From Fistulifera solaris (taxonomy: Eukaryota; Bacillariophyta; Bacillariophyceae; Naviculales; Stauroneidaceae): DNA of 64,000 bases. Location of the stretch: positions 62,001 to 126,000 of the forward strand of contig AP026146.1 of NCBI GenBank assembly GCA_030295235.1. The letters run 5' to 3'. Numbering within the stretch: the stretch's first letter is position 1; every line of letters begins with the position of its first letter. The notes under the pieces are model-generated. The model saw only the letters and a list, made by a program, of their open reading frames with translations. It ran no database searches and had not been told where the DNA came from. A program made the position numbers and the translations under genes. This document shows, piece by piece, positions 10,823 through 23,598 of this stretch.

Positions 10823-11636
10823 GGTTCCGAAGCCGTTTTCGAAAAACAAGGCTTTTCGATCGGACAGAGTACCATTAGTTGCACTCCACCATACCCTGAC
10901 GTCCTGCTGACGGACAAGCTGACGTGGTGTCCGTAGACGCCAGTTATCGTACAATCGTACAAGTAGTAGTAGGGAAAGTGGACCTGACGGGCCAAACATG
11001 TCGACACTTATGAATTTCAGCGCCGTCAGAATGGCCTTTAAAAGCCTTGATACTTGAACAAGGGACTTTGATGAATAGCCTATGTGAATGAAGGAACGCG
11101 TCCAAGTACACGTTGAAAAATACTCCACCGTGACAGTCGTCCATTGACTCTCTGGCCTTCCAAAGCGCCTCTTTTTTTGTACTTTTACAGGCGTTTTAGG
11201 CTTGACCGAAAGCGCCAATCAAGAGCCTTGGGTTGTTGGGTTTTTTCGGTTCCAGTGGTTGTTTCTTTTCTTTTTTTTGCGAAGCGATACCGTCGGCGTT
11301 TCATTGCACGATGCCTGATATCGTTGCTTGAACTACCAGGTACTTCTTATCCATTGAAGCCATTCGTATCCCATTGACTCCTAAAAAACCTCTCTCCTGC
11401 CTGAAGCCAGAGTAGAGCTTTCCTATTTATATTCTCTCACAGGTAAGGGAATCGGCAACCAAGCAACGCTCCCCCCACACACACAAGTCTCGAAAAACAA
11501 AAAAGAAAACAGATCGTACCGTTTTTTTCTTTTGTGTATCGTTTGGCGTTTTTTCGATATCATCTCATCTCATCTCATTATGAAAAAAAAACGTTTTTTC
11601 TCTTGATCAATAGAACAAACAAAGAACCCATAAACG
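10823..11636. other. Spacer and 5' region of ZIP gene
   Basis: A minus-strand frame of 163 codons (10727-11218) overlaps the direct repeat and shows no motif, so I do not call it. The last 200 bases are T-rich, with a CATCTCATCTCATCT tract (about 11560-11578), and probably hold the ZIP gene 5' UTR. Confidence 0.4.
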
Positions 11637-12847
11637 ATGAGTAGTAGTAGTAGTAGTAGTAGTAGTGAAGACGAAAAACCGTGGGGTGATGTGGTGTTGG
11701 CATCACTGGCGGTGCAAGTGATTACATTTTCCGGATTGTTGTTGGTGGCCTTTTCGGCCATTTGTCACAACAAAGGTAAATTGGTAGCCCATTTGCAGTC
11801 CTTTTTGGTTCCAGCCTTTGCGGCAGGAGCCTTGGGAGCTACAACGGTCTTCCTTTTGATTCCGGAAGCGTTGTTGTTGTTGCAAGCCGGCACCGCCGAA
11901 GTGCATGCGGAAGAAGAAGCTCATGCGGCTTATGAAGGCACCAATTCGACAACTACGGAAGAAGAGGGCCATGAAGGACATGATCACTTGTTGTTGCTTC
12001 GTCGCGTCTTAGAAGAAGAAGAAGAAGTTCATACGGAACATGCCGAAGAGAATACTTCGTACATGTGGATGTTCGGTGTTGCCGTCTTGGCCGGTTTCCT
12101 TTACCAGTACTCATTTCTACATTCTTTCCTTCTGTCGATCCGGAAGAATGTGAAGTGTGTGCGGCCACCGCACAAGAACAATCCAAATTGGCCGGTATTG
12201 ATGAACAAGGAATTGAACAAGAAGAAGAAGACAACAATAGTTATCCAAAATCAAATATGGAAACGGTCGATATGAATTGTGAAGAAGGGGTGTGTGGACA
12301 TTCTCCCGGTGATCATGTCCTCAATAAGACCAACACTCCGGTGGCGCCCACCACACACGGCGTCCGCAACTGGTCGCTGGTGGCCAGTATTTCCGTCGGA
12401 GACGCATTGCATAACTTTACCGATGGTGTCTTTCTGGGAAATGCCTTTTTATTATGTGGTAGATCCGTAGCGTACACCATGGTTGCCACCACAATTTATC
12501 ACGAACTGGCGCAAGAAATTTCCGATTTGGGTTTGTTGACCAATCATTGTGGCTTGCCGTTGTGGTTGGCGTTAGTGATCAACTTTTTTACCGGGTCTTC
12601 GACATTGATTGGAGCGTTGATCGTCTTGAGTTTGGATATTTCAGAAAAAGCGACCGGTATCTTTTTGGCCATGAGTGCGGGTGTCTATGTCAATATTTTC
12701 GCATGTGAATGCATGCCGCGTGTACAGGAGCAATTGAAATCTCCGTCCAGGACGTTGCAGTTCATGGTGTCGTTCGCCTTAGGGGCGATTCCAATTGGGC
12801 TAGTTCTTTTGAATCATGGACATTGTGAAGAAGGGCATGATCATTAG
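11637..12847 (+). CDS. ZIP-family zinc/iron transporter
   Basis: ZIP (SLC39) proteins move Zn2+ or Fe2+ into the cytosol across plasma or organelle membranes. A poly-Ser start (ATG at 11637) is followed by TM1-TM3 (for example SLAVQVITFSGLLLVAFSAI and the segment around AAGALGATTVFLLIPEALLL). His/Glu-rich loops (HEGHDH, HTEHAEE) follow. TM4 carries HNFTDG and TM5 carries HELAQEISDLG, the metal-site pair of the family. The frame slips by one base at T run 12095-12097: in the first frame the third membrane span ends VLAGF, and the next frame continues PVLISTFFPSVDPEECEVC. The distance is too short for an intron. A Cys/His cluster (NHGHCEEGHDH) ends the protein. Corrected length is about 403 residues. 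TM5 has HELAQE instead of the LIV-1 type HELPHE. Confidence 0.85.
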
Positions 12848-13001
12848 AGTCATGACGTTTCATAGTCTCTGCACGGTGCGCGCTTTGCAGCATATTGGAA
12901 AGAGAAGGCTATGAGTATGTTCAAAAATCATGTCAGATGAAAATACTTATAACATTATCATATCGTTACATTTACACAATCAAAATAACTTTTTATTCCT
13001 T

Positions 13002-16000
13002 TCAATAGTAAGGACGAGGATGTACCTTACGTTCCTCGTTTTCACGGAGACCTTTCAAAATACTTTGTAATTGCTGAAATTTGACTTCATTAGAAGACGC
13101 AGCACTGTCGATTTCCAATTCGTCTTCGGACGATTCATCAAAATCAAACAAGTCATCTTCGTCTTCCTCCATATCGTCGTCATCGTCGTCGTCATCCGCT
13201 AAGGCATATGTTTGTCCTTGTGCTGAGCGAGGAGACAATGTTTTGGCACGATCATTCTCAATACGGTCAAGTAGTTCTTCATGGGCCGAATCGTACTCCC
13301 TGATCACGGTGGTAATAGCGCCGGTTTGTCGAAGCCGCTGGGCGTCGTTCATGGATACGACTAGCACTAGTCACCGATGAAGGGTGACTGTATCCCGAAA
13401 AAGACTGCTGATCACGAACCGGAGACAGCTCGCGACGTTGCAATTGCAGTCGATTCTTGAATGTGTGCAATTCCATACCAAGACGTTCTTGCGAATTGCG
13501 AATAGCCGCGGATGCTTTCAAGGCTTGATCCAGCTGATAACGCAAACTGCGGGCTTTTTGCGATGGAGTTGTGGTCTCAGAGCCAAATGATGTCACCGGA
13601 TTTACATCTTCGTCCGATTCATCGATGACATTCTCTGATTGATATCTGACTCCACGCTCTAGATCACGCGAAAAGTGCAAGTGGTCTTTCCCCGTAGACG
13701 CGAGGCGTTTGGGTAGTTCTGACAGAAAAGAGCCACCGGAAGTAGAGCTTTGCTCGGATCTTTGATCCGTGACATCAATTATTGCGACATCCTTGTTCAC
13801 AATGGGCTGTGGTAGCTTTTGGTCGTCCAGGATCACCATGTTCTTAACAATATTATCGAATCGAGAAAAAAGATAATCGATATCCACTGGATCCGTGTCC
13901 GAAGAGGTTATTGACGCATCACCGTTAGTTGATTTCGAACTATTGGCACGAATACGATCGAGCGTTTTGCGAAGCGAAGCCGATTGTGTGGCATTTTTTC
14001 GTTTCGCGAAGCTTGACTTTCTTCGTAATAAGTCGATTCAATGGCATCACCTTCAGCTTTTGCCATTGCCGTATTCCGAACAGGCTCCGTCTTTTCTGAT
14101 GCAGATTCTTTGACAGCTTCTCCTCGACTTGGCGGCGACGGGTTTGAGGCCAACGAAGGAGACCTGGGAGACGTCAGCAATGGTTCCTCTCCTTCCGATC
14201 GAGTTAAGGCAAGTAACAGACTTGAGCCATCCGCCTCAGTGGAAGAATCATCTTCAGAAACGATTTCCATTAATTGATAATCATTGCTGTCCTCTTTATC
14301 CTTCTGAGTCGACGGAGGATCCGATGACTTATGACTTGCGCTCGCTTTATCGGTCGATTCAAAACTCTCACTAGCACAGTTACTAGTTGCCGTGGATGTC
14401 ATTGATAAGGTACCCGAAAACGATGCAGGCCGTCTCGTAAAGGAGCTATTTGACCTTATCTCGTCTCGTTTAAGCTTTCTTTGCTGAAGTTTCTTCATCA
14501 AGCTTGAAGTGTACATTTGCGGTTTCTGTTCCAAGATTGGTGAGGTTCGAGGCCTTGGAGCGGACGCAGAACGTTGCTGTGTTCCCGCAAAGGTTGGAGA
14601 AGCGTCCTTTTTCTGTCTGGTAGTTATACCTAAAGTACCGCAAGGATCGATTCCGTCCATATCCTTTGGCATGATGTCCACAGCGTTGTTGTCATGAGCG
14701 GGTGACAAGCAAGGAAAGAATCCCAACGGATCTATATCGGTAAGCCCGTAATGACTGACAGCTTCTGCCGTAACCAGTGTTGTTAACGGCTCGTCGGCAG
14801 TACGCGACTCGTTGATGTCTGGGCCCACAGCATCACTTTGTGAATCGCATACCATAGGTTCGACTTGCTTCTCCATCTCAATCTGGTTGCTTCCAAGTAG
14901 CGGCCCCTCGTCATCCAATAGACGGCTCTCCATCGCATGGCTTGTAACAACTGGCTTGTCACTAACTTCTATTCGTTCGTTCGTTTCAGCTACCGCTGCA
15001 GTCGCTGGCAGAAGTTCATCTGCTTCCTCTACCGTTGGTATTGTACCAGTAACGACTTCTTCACCCTGTACAATGATGAGGTTTTCACAAATGCTTTGAA
15101 CGGCCACACCAAGTACCACACTAGAGTGATACTTTTCCAAGTACAATCTTTCCAAGCCTCTCTCAAATGTACCCGAAGACAAGATACGCATTAAACTCTC
15201 CTCGTTGCCTTGGCCTTGCTCCGTTTGAAAATCATCTTCAATTCTGCCTTCTTCAATGACTGGTAACTTGAACGGTGTATTTACTTCAGCACCTGCCGCT
15301 TCCAGTGAAAAGGAGCTACTTTGAGATTCGAGACGCGGCGAAAGCTCGTCAAGTACTTCGACAATACTTTTTTCGCTTGCGTTCGATGGAGTGCTTGTAT
15401 TAAATGTGAATTTAGTTGGTAATCCTTTTTCTCCTTTGGAGGTTTGGCCAACTTTCGGTGATGTGCTTACGTCAATGATCACTTCCGCAGATGATACGTC
15501 GTGGCTGATAATTGGGACAGATGAGGTACTGACAGAAACAGTAGAGTTTGGTCCGATAATTGGATCGAGTATTTCAAGGGTCTCAACCTTTGATTCAACA
15601 GTATCTGCTGAAATGGATTTCATAGGATTTTCATTATGAATCCTCGAATCGGATAGCGATGAGCTTTTTGAAGGTGATAATGACGGATATTCTTCGCGCT
15701 CCACCGAACACTCTTCGGCGCTTGATGATGCCGAGTGGCTTTTCTCGTACGAGTTGGTAGGAAGATGACCTTCTGTGATCAACTGCAAGCTTTCTTCCCA
15801 GGAGCTGTCGAGATGTTGTTGCGAAGAAGATAAATCCACGCGGCAGTCTTCTACAGTGGCGACAATTAACTCCTCTGGCGTAGCAGGTTGAACGTCTGCG
15901 TCAAAAGAACCGCATTTTATGGCTGAAAGAACTGAATCGCCAGGTTGCAATGATTTCCTATTATCAGTGCTCTCCATTTCTTCCTCGTTCTCGAGTGTTT

Positions 16001-17758
16001 CAGCGATTCTTTCTTTTCAGCACAAAAAGATTGTGAAGAAAGTGAATTGTGCTCATTAGTTTGATCGATTTCATTTTCCTCAATCGCTGAAACAAATGAG
16101 GGGTTGGTCAACTCCTCCGCCGTCTCAGAGTAATTTGAAGCTTGCGTGCCGTTTTCTGCATCGGTAAGCATTGTTTGCTCCACTCGAGCGTTCGCATTCT
16201 CTAGCGATTTTTCAGCTCCTGATATCCATCCATGTCCTGTCGTGAACAGTGCGCAAGTAATCGACGTAACAAAATCGATCTTGTCGATTTCCTTGGGGCT
16301 TTGTTCCATTTTACTAGCATCGTGAATGTCGACACCATGTTCAGTGTCTCTTTTCACCTCCTGTACGCTGAGGCCGCTTGTCGTGCTTGTCGTGTTGATA
16401 ATGTTTGACGAATTGATTTGCTTTTTCATTAGGAACGTTTCTGGTCGGGGGCCCTTGCTTTTTTGGTCAACGGTCTCGAATTTTTTATTCAAAGGTAGGC
16501 AAGATTCAGGGCGAGGGGCTTCCCTGGCCTTCTTTTCCGAGAAAGGCTTGTTGTACATTGCACCGACACCAGCTTGTAGCGAGGTTTGCTGTTTATATCG
16601 AAGACCGTCAATCAATTCCTCTGGTCTAGGGGGCTGAACAACCTTGCTGTTTACCGGACCTTTAAACAATATTTGCTGAAGAACTGAGTCAGGAAGGCTA
16701 TCCTCATCAAAATCGATCTCCATGCTCTGTCCGTGTGATAAAACAATGTCAACGGCATCATCTCTTTCGCTCGAGCTATTTCCTTGATTTTTCATGCCAG
16801 ACGCTGGGGCGACATGCTCGGAGGACTCACATAAAGGAATTGTACGAAAGGCAGCGTCGCCTTTATTGGTTTGGGCATTTTCAGAAGCGAGGCTTTCGCT
16901 CGATTGCTGCTTGAAAACCGCTTGCTCTCCATCGATTTCACTGTTTACTGGGGACGCCGGAGAGGCAAGTGCCGGCATATGGACTTCTTGTACGCCTGTA
17001 AGATCAATGACCACACTGCTGCTTCCTTCATCTGCGTCGTTCACCGATTTCAGTTCCAGACTGAATGGTAGACATGTATCTTCGTGCATTTTGTCTCGTA
17101 TCTCTATTACTTTTGGAAGCTTGTCGTCCCCACAAAGTAAAGTCTCTGTTTGCTCAAAAATTGCATCAAGAAGGTCTTTTCGATCATTGGCAACAACAAG
17201 TTCGTTTTTCTTTGTAAAAACAGCAACCTGCTCTGGGATTTCGGTCGATTCGGCAATGGGATTTACCTGTGCTTTATTTTCTGGTATTACTGCGGTCAGT
17301 TTAGGATTTCCCACTTCGGCCAGAGACGCATCGTGATCGCTAGGATCTGCTGCTAGAGTAGGCGGAGTAGGCGATGAGTCTTCTGGATTAAAAGCAACAC
17401 TCTCTTTGGTTGCTATGGAAGGAATGAGCTCCTTGGTGTCCAATGCGTTTGATAATTCGTCTTTACTTTCTGTTGCTTTCGATAGCACGATCTTTTCTTT
17501 GTATTCCGTTGAGAACGTGGATGAAGGAGAATTGATAGTTGCGAAAATGAGTGAAGGTGGCTCAGTTTGATGAGTGAGATACGACTGACCGAAAGTATCT
17601 TCTTCGTCTTCGCCTTTTTCAAGCATGAAAGCATTTCCGCCACAAACAAGTAATTCGGCCTGTTCAAAGAGGGAGAACAGAATACCCGGCTTGGTCTTTG
17701 GCTTTGTAATATCTTTCGAGCAATCTTCTTTGATGGATGATATTGCGTCCTCCTTCTT
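13002..17758 (-). CDS. C-terminal part of giant low-complexity protein, unknown
   Basis: This minus-strand coding run follows the stop codon TAA at 17759-17761 in the same frame, so it may be the continuation of the gene upstream (17759-21649) or a separate gene starting at the ATG at 17626. It encodes about 1,580 residues rich in Ser, Glu, Asp, Val and Thr, with no membrane segment. Near the end come a probable coiled coil (LRYQLDQALKASAAIRNSQE, then LHTFKNRLQLQRRELSP), an acidic Asp/Glu run and EVKFQQLQSILKGLRENEER. The frame slips by one base at three homopolymers: T runs 16010-16017, T run 13994-13999 and G run 13340-13342. Reading joins smoothly across each (for example ASRNEK to NATQSASLRKTLDR). 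No enzyme fold or known domain is recognised. Confidence 0.6.
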
Positions 17759-20700
17759 TTATTTTTGTCCTCCTGAACAACGCTTTTTTATTTGGATGTT
17801 TTGATCCTCCGTAGCCTGTAAGGACGTGTTAACTGTATCACGTATTTCTTCCTTCGGTGAAAAACTCTTCCCCACTACGATTTTGCCTTCAGGTAGCACA
17901 TCGTCATCCACAAGAGTTCCATCGACAACATCAACCTCCCCTTTTATCTGATCTTCTTCCATTGGCTGGTATTTATCTACCATTTTCACGTCGACAAGAT
18001 TCTCATTATTTTCGTCGTTTGCAAAGGTCAGGATGGAATGAACTGCGCCAGCTTGTTTGGGAGACAGGTCGAAAAGCCACACCGCCTCCATGTCTTCTAG
18101 ATCGTCCGAATTTTCAATGTTCGTCAAATCAATAATATCAGGGTTCGCTCTGTCGATGGATCTAATCAAAACACCTTTGGCTGAGGGTTTCAGTTTATTG
18201 ATCTTCTCATGGACTTCCATTTGCTTTTCTGAAGTCATTGCAATAACTTGTTTACCAAAAGAGAGAAGCCGCTGTTTTAAAGATGGCGTTTCTTCGATAC
18301 TACAATCAATAGAGACTTGAATTTTCTTGCGAATCTGGTCTCCCTGGTCGTTCATGTACTTTGATAGATCAAAAGATTCACTTTCTTCCTGCAAGCTCGA
18401 CACTTTAGAGAACAGATTCACTGACGAGTCGATTCCCAACGATTCGTCGTCAAGTCCCAACCGATGAATTATTTTGGAGCGGAAGCTCGCATCATCTCTC
18501 TGAGCTCGCATATCCGATTCTTCAGGACGGAGCGGAGAAGCCGTCGATGATTGACAATCGGCACTCTTGTCGTCGTCGTCGTCGTCATCGTCGTCTCTAT
18601 CCGAGCTACCGTTTCGGGCCAGTTGCTCATCTTTGCCGGTGACATCATTGTCGAAAGAAAAATTTTTCCGTGCGTGCGAGCCTCCCGAGGAATGTGATGA
18701 TATCCGGTCCAGCTGTTTTTCGGAAGTGGACGACACCGTACTAATATTGCCATCACTTATGTTAATCTTTGCTGATTTTGAAACGAAGTATCGATCATGA
18801 GTGTTATCCTCGTCATCAGAGTCGTCACCACAAACATCGCTCTTGTCGATGCCAATCTTGGACGATTTACACGTGTATCGTCCGGAAGCGTCGTCGAGCT
18901 TGTCATCAGCTTCGTCCACAGGTTCGCGATTCCTTCCATGCTTTGACGATACATCAGCAGATCTTGTGATACGAGGCGTCGCTGGTCCAGTTGGTACATT
19001 GGTGTAGCAACGCATGGGATGCATCTGTTCCTCCGAATTCGACAACCTCGATTCCTTTGACGGTGCAGTGTCTTGCGTCTGATCCTCTTCCGTTTCACCA
19101 AAGAAATGGCGATTAGACGTCAATGGGGTCTTGTCGTGAGCTCTGTCGTACCCAGACGATGCAATCATACCAAATAGTTTGTTGACCAAATTATCCTCTT
19201 CCGCAAATCGAACACCCGGCCTATCGCGTCCAGTACTATGGTTTGGTGTAAAACAGTCCTTGCTTTGAAATTCTTTGGTGTCTCGAATGCATATTTGACC
19301 AAACGGAGTCTGATTGCAGCTGTTCAGCACAACTTCCAAAGCTACTTCAGCTGTATCCCCGGTACGAGCTGTATTGTCAACACTCCATTCCGTAATCGAA
19401 TCAGCTAGTGCGTCTCCAATTTTCTCCGGATTGGTGTAAGATTGGTTCAGGCGCATCGGAGGAGGAACCGGCGATCGTGGTGAAATAGGACGACTAAATG
19501 CGTCCGGCGACATTGGAATGTATCGGTCTTCGGTTATGGCATATCGATCTGCCGTGAGGTCATCTTCCTCCGAATCACTGTTGTGCTTCGTCCACTCCAA
19601 ACTGGACAGACCTTCCACGTCCGGTCGGGCGATGACCTGTCTCATTGGGAAATTGCGAACCGACTGATCCAAATCCGATATGAGACTGTCGGAAAACACA
19701 ATGTTGCGGGGCAGACTAGGCGTGGCCGTCAATTCATGACTGGAGGAGACGGTCGGACTCAAAGCGGGGCCATCATTAGGGTCTCTCGACGGACTGCGCT
19801 CCGGCTTGACACTCCCCGGTGAAGCACTCTTCTTGCTTGTTACAGGATGCTGTTTGCGGCTTTGTTGGAGTTTTTCTGCTTTTTGGGATGCTTTCTGTGC
19901 AAACTTCTGCTGTCGACGCCGAGGACTGTCTGCAAATGCCGAACGATATGGGGAGGATCCTTTCTTCTTTCGTTCCGCGCGCTGTGATTTGGGAGGTAAA
20001 ACGGAATTCAAAGCTGCCATCATGGCAGCGGTATCTACCGCGGGTTTTGTAGCTTTAATTTCCTTCGCTAGCGACGAAAAAATCTTCGTTTCGGGACACT
20101 GCTCTTTGGCCATGGACTGAAAATTGCGCTCAAAGAGACGTTTTCGCATAGACACTTGTGGCCGAGCAACATCCGGTTGTGATTGCATCATCATGCCATG
20201 GAAGAATGTTTGTGAATCATCCTCTTCCCCGGCAATATCTTCGACATCACCATCCGCGCCTTCATCGGGGGCATCCCGACTCGTCGGTGCATCTACATGA
20301 TGCTCATCCTCCGAATCCGGCGGTTCGAACGAAGTACGTCGAACGGAAGGACGTCGGATTTTGTGAACTGGCGTGGGAGCATTGGGAGGACGAGGACCAT
20401 CGAGCTCGACCAGAGACACAATCCCATCCATTTCGGGATGAGGTTCCGCTAAACTGCGTTGCGGTAGTGTTTCTGGTGGTTCTTCTGGTTTATGCGTGGG
20501 GGGAATAATGGCTTTGGGAACCGCCTTTTCACGCGAAAGCAATAAAATGGAAGGCTTGTTCTCTTCCAACACTTGCAACAACGTCGTTTTCTTGGCGTCA
20601 GTCGAACTATGTTCCTCCTCGGTCGTAGGAGGAGCAATGACACTCTTTGCAACGCTTTGACTCGATCCATTGGATTTATTCGATGCAAGAGAGCTTTGAC

Positions 20701-21649
20701 CTTATCAAACTTATTATTGTGATGGTTGTTACCCTCTTCACCTTCTTCTTCTTCTTCTTCTCCTTCTTCTTCTTCTTTTGGGAGTTTCGGCAACTCCACG
20801 GATTGGTTCTCGTTCTCCACAACATTCACTTCTTTTTCTTCCCTCCACCGTGTTTTTCTTCCCTTACCATCTCCGTAGTCGGTTCTTGGGGAACGTCACG
20901 TTCGATATGATTGGATTCGACCTCTGGTACATCCACCACCGTACGATTGTCCGCTACCGGTGTCACCTCCTTTTGACTTTGTGGTGTAGTGGCGGAAAAA
21001 ATAGTCGGTAACACGGGACGGTCGGGTGGTACAGTGCTTTCTTTCGGCGGCTCATTATTGGTTGAATCACTCAACAAAGCCGAAGGAGCCATTATTTGCG
21101 GCTGTACTTTTGCAAGTCCATAATTTTGTGATGACTCATGTTGTCTTTAAAGTCTTGTACTTTTTGTTGTCGCCGCAAACGTTTGGCCTTGTAGTATTTG
21201 TATTGTACCGATGCTTGACTCAAACTACTCATATCCTGTTCTCCCGTCGCGGTCTCGACACAGGCCGGCAACATGCGCTCATGAGTCAATTCCGAAATGC
21301 GACTGTGTTGATCGTGATTATTATTTTCATCATACGCAATGGCCGCCACGGGTGGTTTCTTGTGCGACGACAAGAGACGTTGATGCGGTGTTGTTTTGGT
21401 TTTTCGTAAGAGAGAAGGAAACACGGTCGTTTTCTTTTTGGGAATGTTCGCATTCGCCGTCGTCGTCGCATGCGGCGACGGCTGCAGCGGTTTCATCTTG
21501 ATGATTTCGACGATTGAGAGATGATGCTGATGATGTTCAAAAAAACGATCGTCTCTTAACAAGGAAAAAATGGTTTGTTTGGATGTGATGATGGCTTCCT
21601 TCTTTATTGCGATTGTTTTCTGGCGTGCCTTTGGCGATCTTGTCCTCAT
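17759..21649 (-). CDS. N-terminal part of giant low-complexity protein, unknown
   Basis: From an ATG at 21649 this run encodes about 1,295 residues. The N-terminus is very basic. An acidic poly-Glu tract follows, then a Ser/Asp/Glu-rich region with many SP/TP sites, for example KIRRPSVRRTSFEPPDSEDE and GSSPYRSAFADSPRRRQQKF. Near the end is a more ordered stretch, IDCSIEETPSLKQRLLSFGK, and then AVWLFDLSPKQAGAVHSILT. Composition suggests a nuclear or cytoskeletal scaffold phosphorylated by CDK-type kinases, which is inference only. The frame slips by one base at T runs 21108-21111, 20833-20837 and 20674-20677, and each join is smooth. The terminal TAA lies in an A-rich context and the frame stays open beyond it to 15917. 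With the next feature the total would be near 2,880 residues. Confidence 0.6.
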
Positions 21650-22146
21650 TCATGTGGGTCGGCACAATCATTTCCGCGAAAGATCGGCTGACGTGCTAGA
21701 TCACTAAGCATCCTAAGACCAATTAGTCCTTGAATACCGTATACATTTCGTCTGTCGTAGTATTCATGTATCCCAACATGTATTTCTGTAAGAAACATTC
21801 CATTTTCACTATACAACAGACCCAATTGTTTAGTACTTATTATGGAGAGTCAAGGGTGCGCCAGTCGAAAAATCCATATAGGACTGTACACGGACGAATA
21901 TCAGTCGTGTGGAGCTTCTAGCAGACACGTTTCGACTGAAATCAAAAAAAGGGAGCCGTTTACTATCATCACGGCGCACATTGGTTCAACGGACGCTTTG
22001 CTTTTCACCCACAAAAACGCCCATTATTATTTCTTCTACGGTTGCATGAGCACTTTGTCGCAATAACAAATCCAGAACCAGCATTATCGTTTCGTTGTAT
22101 AATCAATAGGCACAACACAATCAATAGGCACAACACAATTTCAACT
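21650..22146. promoter_or_regulatory. Divergent promoter, giant protein / sulfotransferase
   Basis: About 500 bp lie between the two outward start codons. Just before the sulfotransferase ATG an 18-base unit, AATCAATAGGCACAACAC, is repeated twice in tandem (about 22100-22136). No other signal is recognised. Confidence 0.45.
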
Positions 22147-22315
22147 ATGGTAACCATTCGTCGCAATCCTTCCAAACGATTGCTTTCGTTCTGGCGATGC
22201 CATCCGTTGTGGTCTTTCTTGTTGGTGTGTGGTTTGTTTTCTGTCGGTTTTCTCTTTTTAATGTCCTTTCAAGCCAATGAACAAATCCTGTTGGACCACC
22301 ATACACGAGGGAATC

Positions 22316-22352
<37 letters not shown>

Positions 22353-23598
22353 CAAACCTCTATCGGAAGACGAACGCAAGGAAGCTGTCAATACGTTGTT
22401 GAATCATCGGAATATTGACAATGCAAAAGCGAAAGAACCAGAAGCAAAGCAGGCAACGACGAAACACCAAACCATCATTCAACGTCCGCCACTCGAGCAA
22501 TTGATCAAAGACGAAGAACGCGGTGTCAAAGGAGATGTCTCTTTTTTATTGAATTGGGCCATTCTCGGACACGCCAAGGCCGGTACGACCTTTATTAAGA
22601 ATTGGGTCGGTCGGCATCTCGACATTTCCACATGGGAAGATGAAGTGTGTGACTTGTACGACAACAAACCGGCGGGGTTGGCCAAACGATTGTATACGGA
22701 ATTGGCACCCGACAAATTACGAGGCTTTAAATGTCCTGGACATTTCTCACGGCGATCCATGCGTCATTTTCACAAGTATTATCCTCATACGAAATTAATT
22801 GTCGGAGTGCGGTACGTGCGAAAAAATAGAAGCATGATGACGAATATGTTCGAATAAATCTTTTTCAATAGTGTCTCACACTGTTTTTACAACGTCAGAC
22901 ACCCCATCCGATGGTTCGAATCGTTTTACAATTTCCGCATGCGCCATGCGGCCGAAAATTACAGTCTGCCTCACCCCAATGAATTGAGTGGAGAATGTAC
23001 ACCGGAAAAGGATGGAGTCTGCACGGAACGGGCCAATTTTCAAACCAATTTGGCCGTCTTTGGCAAGACACCCATGAAAAGCAAACACGAACGCAATTTG
23101 ATTCGTTTCACCAAATATACGTACGAAAGTACCTTCGAAATCAGTAATCCACTCTTCCTTTATGATGTCGATCAATTTGCGGAAGGAACCGAACAATTTG
23201 CGTTAGATTTGCAAGACTTTTTGGGTTTGGAGACGCCGTTACCGGAACCGACCAAGAAGGATGCGGGCATGTCCAGTCGACCCAAACCCAAGGCACTCAA
23301 TATTTGTGAGGATGAATTTGCACCGTTGCGGAAAGAATTGATTGACATTGGAAGTCGGGCCAGCGAGTGGATCTTGGAGTACTTCCTTGAGTCACCACAA
23401 GTTGTTGTCAGTCAGGAGGAGCAGTTTCGGAGAATTGTGGAGGCATGGAAAGTAGATCCTTGCGACAAAAAGAAAGCTGCTGCCAAGGAAGAAGTGAAAC
23501 ACGAAGAAGAGGAGCATGAAGAAGAAGAAGAGGAAGAAGAAGAGGAAAAAGAAGAAGAAGAAGAAGAAGAGGAAGAGGAGGACGAGGACGAAGAGTAG
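22147..23598 (+). CDS. Type II membrane sulfotransferase (Golgi-type)
   Basis: Family members transfer sulfate from PAPS to sugar hydroxyls of glycans in the Golgi lumen. Exon 1 is 22147-22811, the intron 22812-22898 (GTACGT...CAG) and exon 2 22899-23598; splicing joins GVR to HPIRWFESFYNFR in frame, giving 454 residues. A short basic cytosolic tail is followed by one membrane anchor (PLWSFLLVCGLFSVGFLFLM), so topology is type II. The 5'-phosphosulfate loop is GHAKAGTTFIKNWVGRH, and the 3'-phosphate-binding region is around KLIVGVRHPIRWFESFYN. A poly-Gln stem of about 12 residues follows the anchor, and the protein ends in a long Glu tail (about 35 of 40 residues acidic). In diatoms such enzymes could sulfate cell-wall or extracellular polysaccharides. 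The acceptor is unknown. Confidence 0.85.

Noticed and set aside
10727-11218. 163-codon minus-strand frame
   Set aside because: It crosses the short direct repeat, has no motif and is preceded by no clear promoter; judged chance.
12065-12110. 14-base GTTTCC...CCAG as an intron in the ZIP gene
   Set aside because: Far too short for splicing here; a one-base run-length change explains the frame change.
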